Assembly (NCBI GenBank): GCA_045545235.1
Contig: JAZQAN010000079.1
Coordinates: forward strand, 1 to 64,000
DNA: 64,000 bases
Direction of reading: 5' to 3'
Source: CAZNKU01 sp045545235
GTDB taxonomy: Bacteria; Bacillota; Clostridia; Monoglobales; Firm-18
Of this stretch, positions 62,055 through 64,000 are shown one piece after another. The stretch's first letter is position 1. Each line of letters begins with the position of its first letter. Under the pieces are notes generated by a model that was given only the letters and a program-made list of their open reading frames with translations, was not told where the DNA came from and did not search any database. Position numbers and translations under genes: made by a program.

Positions 62055-62700
62055 CAATCATGCTGTATAAAGATGATAATGCGTCTGAAATTCCACCTAC
62101 TGAATCAATAAGACCGCATTTGACCGTTTCTTCACCAAATAATATTGTACCTACATCGTTTGCAATAATTCCCGTAGCCAACATAAGCGACAAAAATTTT
62201 TCTTTTGAAATTTTACTGTTTTTTTCGACAAATGATACAACACGGTCTTGTACTTTGTTAAAATATTCATAAGTTTGTATTGCACCAATTACAATGCCGT
62301 TTGTTCTTATTGGGTGTATTGTCATTGTAGCACTTGGAACTATAAAAGATTTTTTTGAAGATACAGCAAGTGGAACACCAATACTGTGACCACCACCCAA
62401 TACAATAGATACTGTTGGTTTTGACATACTTGAAATTAATTCAGCAATGGCAAGGCCTGCTTCAACATCTCCGCCTACAGTGTTAAGGAGTATAAGCAAA
62501 CCTTCAATATCTCTGTTTTCTTCTATGTTAATTAATTTGGGAAGAACATCTTCGTATTTTGTGGCTTTGTTGCCTTGTGATAACATATTATGGCCTTCTA
62601 TTTGTCCAATAATGTTAAGACAGTGAATATTATGCGGAGCATTAATTATAGGAGTTGTTGGTTCTATCTGCTTGTTTTCGTTATTAATAATTGTAATCAC
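62038..62700 (-). CDS. ClpP-fold serine protease, TepA-like (translocation-enhancing/sporulation-associated)
   Basis: This 220-residue protein has the ClpP/crotonase fold: LLILLNTVGGDVEAGLAIAE (oxyanion strand), LGGGHSIGVPLAV with the nucleophile Ser (about 104), and TIHPIRTNG with His (about 127). It resembles TepA/YmfB of Bacillus, associated with protein export and spore development, more than housekeeping ClpP. The start is GTG at 62700. Confidence 0.82.
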   Translation of the reverse strand: MITIINNENKQIEPTTPIINAPHNIHCLNIIGQIEGHNMLSQGNKATKYEDVLPKLINIEENRDIEGLLILLNTVGGDVEAGLAIAELISSMSKPTVSIVLGGGHSIGVPLAVSSKKSFIVPSATMTIHPIRTNGIVIGAIQTYEYFNKVQDRVVSFVEKNSKISKEKFLSLMLATGIIANDVGTILFGEETVKCGLIDSVGGISDALSSLYSMIENKHT

Positions 62701-62860
62701 CTCACAATTATTATGTGCTTTTTATGTTTTATAATACTTTATATTGTGTTTTTATTGGTGTTTTTTACTAAAAAACCACAGAATATTATTTTTTTAAACA
62801 ATAAAATATGGTTATTTTTATCAAAAATAACTAAAAATCACTTTTAAATTAAAAATTCTA

Positions 62861-62889
62861 TTGTATTTGTAGGTTTCAAGTGGTAAAAT
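62861..62889 (+). promoter_or_regulatory. Sigma-A-type promoter of the HU gene
   Basis: TTGTAT (62861-62866), a 17-bp spacer and TAAAAT (62884-62889) lie about 60 bp before the ATG, which follows TAGGAGGT. Confidence 0.7.
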
Positions 62890-62948
62890 TATTATGACTT
62901 AAGATTAAACATGCCTTGTGCATGATGTAAATTTAGGAGGTAAAAATA

Positions 62949-63221
62949 ATGAAAAGAACAGATTTAGTTGCAGCTATTGCAGAAAAAGCTTCAATGACTA
63001 AGAAAGATGCTGATTTGGCTTTGAGTGCTACACTTGAGGTTATTACAGAAGCTCTTAAGGCTGGTGATAAGGTACAGTTGGTTGGTTTTGGTACATTTGA
63101 AGTACGTAGCAAAGCTGCTCGTACAGGTAGAAACCCACAGACTGGTAAGGAAATCAAGATTGCTGCTTCAAAAGCTCCTGCTTTCAAAGCTGGTAAAGCT
63201 TTCAAAGACGCTATTAAATAA
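62949..63221 (+). CDS. hup: HU-family DNA-binding protein
   Basis: This 90-residue nucleoid protein has KRTDLVAAIAEKASMTKKDA at the start, the core GDKVQLVGFGTFEVRSKAAR and the DNA-arm motif GRNPQTGKEIKI. It bends DNA as a dimer. Codon use (many GCT, GGT) is that of a highly expressed gene. Confidence 0.94.
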   Translation: MKRTDLVAAIAEKASMTKKDADLALSATLEVITEALKAGDKVQLVGFGTFEVRSKAARTGRNPQTGKEIKIAASKAPAFKAGKAFKDAIK

Positions 63222-63260
63222 TTTTTAAATTCTTGATTATACTTGAGTTTAAGGCGTTAA

Positions 63261-63300
63261 AGAACCCGATTTTATATGATAAAAATCGGGTTCTTTTTTT
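63261..63300 (+). terminator. Terminator of the HU gene
   Basis: AGAACCCGATTTT (63261-63273) pairs with AAAATCGGGTTCT (63282-63294), followed by seven T. Confidence 0.88.
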
Positions 63301-63348
63301 ATTACATAAATTTATTAATTGTTTTTTTAAATGATTTAATAAACATAG

Positions 63349-63999
63349 TTATTTTTCATTTGTTTGATTTGCTGTTGGGAAAAGTTCTCGCCATACGTCG
63401 GTATGTGCTTCACAATCAAGAAAATGTGCAAAATAGTGATTATCAGTATATGATGAGTTTTCTTTGTATGCATTTTTGATTGGAGTTGTGTAATAATCTC
63501 TCATACTTTCACAAAAAGCATGCCAACCTTTTTTCCATTCGCCTGTCAAAAGTTCTTTGTTTCGCTTTTCAAATTCACACATGATTTCATCTTTTTCTTT
63601 CCCTTTTGCAAGAGTAATTCCTACGAAATCATAATTAATTGTAGGTATAAATTCTATTTCGTGTGTTATAGTATCATATTTAACCATCAGTGAAGTGTTC
63701 CATGTTTCAGGAACCGTCATTTCTTTTGGACGAACAAAGTGGAAATTACCCTGTCCGTAAACGATGTGGCAATTGTCATATTTTTCATAACATCCTATAC
63801 AATGGCTATGCTGACACAGTACAACATCTGCACCATTTTTTGCCATAGCATGACATAGTTTGTAAAGTCTTGGAGAAGGATATCTGCAATGTTCCTTGCC
63901 ACCGTGATAAATTACAATAACTCTGTCATTATCTTTTCGTGCATTTCTAATGTCTTCCATAGTGTCGTATTCATCGTAAGGACGACACCCCATTCTGTC
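63349..63999 (-). CDS. CapA-like (PGA_cap) metallophosphatase-fold protein, partial
   Basis: The frame runs off the right edge, so only the C-terminal 216 residues are visible. They include VIVIYHGGKEHCRYPSPRLY, GADVVLCQHSHCIGCYEKYD and IVYGQGNFHF, which match the C-terminal half of the CapA/poly-gamma-glutamate family (metal-binding His motifs and the YSLGNF-like end). Members take part in capsule or surface polymer synthesis, or act on unknown phosphoesters. The last 80 residues are a charged helical tail. Confidence 0.82.
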   Translation of the reverse strand, partial: DRMGCRPYDEYDTMEDIRNARKDNDRVIVIYHGGKEHCRYPSPRLYKLCHAMAKNGADVVLCQHSHCIGCYEKYDNCHIVYGQGNFHFVRPKEMTVPETWNTSLMVKYDTITHEIEFIPTINYDFVGITLAKGKEKDEIMCEFEKRNKELLTGEWKKGWHAFCESMRDYYTTPIKNAYKENSSYTDNHYFAHFLDCEAHTDVWRELFPTANQTNEK

Positions 64000-64000
64000 T

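Noticed and set aside
39469..63300. Near-identical stems at 39469-39500 and 63261-63294 as ends of a transposon or a dispersed regulatory repeat
   Set aside because: Both lie right after genes and have T-runs. They are ordinary terminators with a shared CCCGATTTT stem, and a 24-kb span of housekeeping genes between them argues against a mobile unit.

Overview
The window is low-GC chromosomal DNA from a spore-forming, anaerobic member of the Clostridia, probably a gut or rumen polysaccharide degrader. This is inferred from the cotJABC spore-coat operon, a YtxC-like sporulation gene, diaminopimelate dehydrogenase, a PPi-dependent phosphofructokinase with a GGDD motif, SLH-anchored surface proteins and strong AGGAGG ribosome sites. 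I cannot name the species. I see no rRNA, tRNA or CRISPR array.

Region 1 (about 1.0-26 kb) is a carbohydrate-use island. Three AraC-type regulators alternate with a sugar-phosphate isomerase, three Gfo/Idh/MocA oxidoreductases, a ceramidase-like hydrolase and an AGE-family epimerase. Three large secreted SLH proteins follow: one with N-terminal SLH repeats, one non-catalytic multidomain adhesin-like protein, and a heparinase II/III-type lyase with a DNRLRE/CBM96-like module. Then come a CE7-type esterase, an amidohydrolase and an SGNH esterase. No sugar transporter is encoded here.

Region 2 (26-39.5 kb) starts with an unusual XRE-HTH/phosphohexomutase fusion coupled to a left-handed beta-helix protein. 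A scarred stretch follows: an oxidoreductase with an ATA start, a truncated AraC gene, and the decayed 3' end of a second heparinase-SLH gene. An intact operon then encodes a GH106-like hydrolase, two DapA-type aldolases/lyases, an enolase-superfamily dehydratase, a metallo-beta-lactamase-fold hydrolase and an SDR. This set fits breakdown of uronate or aldonate sugars released by the lyases.

Region 3 (39.6-45.5 kb) holds the main discovery. The cotJABC operon is interrupted inside cotJC by a 4.8-kb element carrying a large serine recombinase. The CotJC halves join in frame at a shared AGGT core. Joining the element ends gives an attP-like site with symmetric inverted arms around that core. 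This is the structure expected of a skin-like element excised in the mother cell during sporulation. The element also carries a catalytically degenerate recombinase paralogue, a small protein, a membrane/coiled-coil cargo protein, and a promoter-leader-terminator unit containing a Trp-rich mini-ORF.

Region 4 (45.6-64 kb) is housekeeping: a DUF1858 protein, a YtxC-like protein, AzlCD, Ddh and Pfp, then a long leftward cell-shape and division cluster (ZapA, U32 peptidase, Dut, NusG-II-like protein, Gx transporter, Maf, MreB, MreC, MreD, PBP2, MinD, MgsA). A TepA/ClpP-like protein, HU and a partial CapA-like protein close the window.
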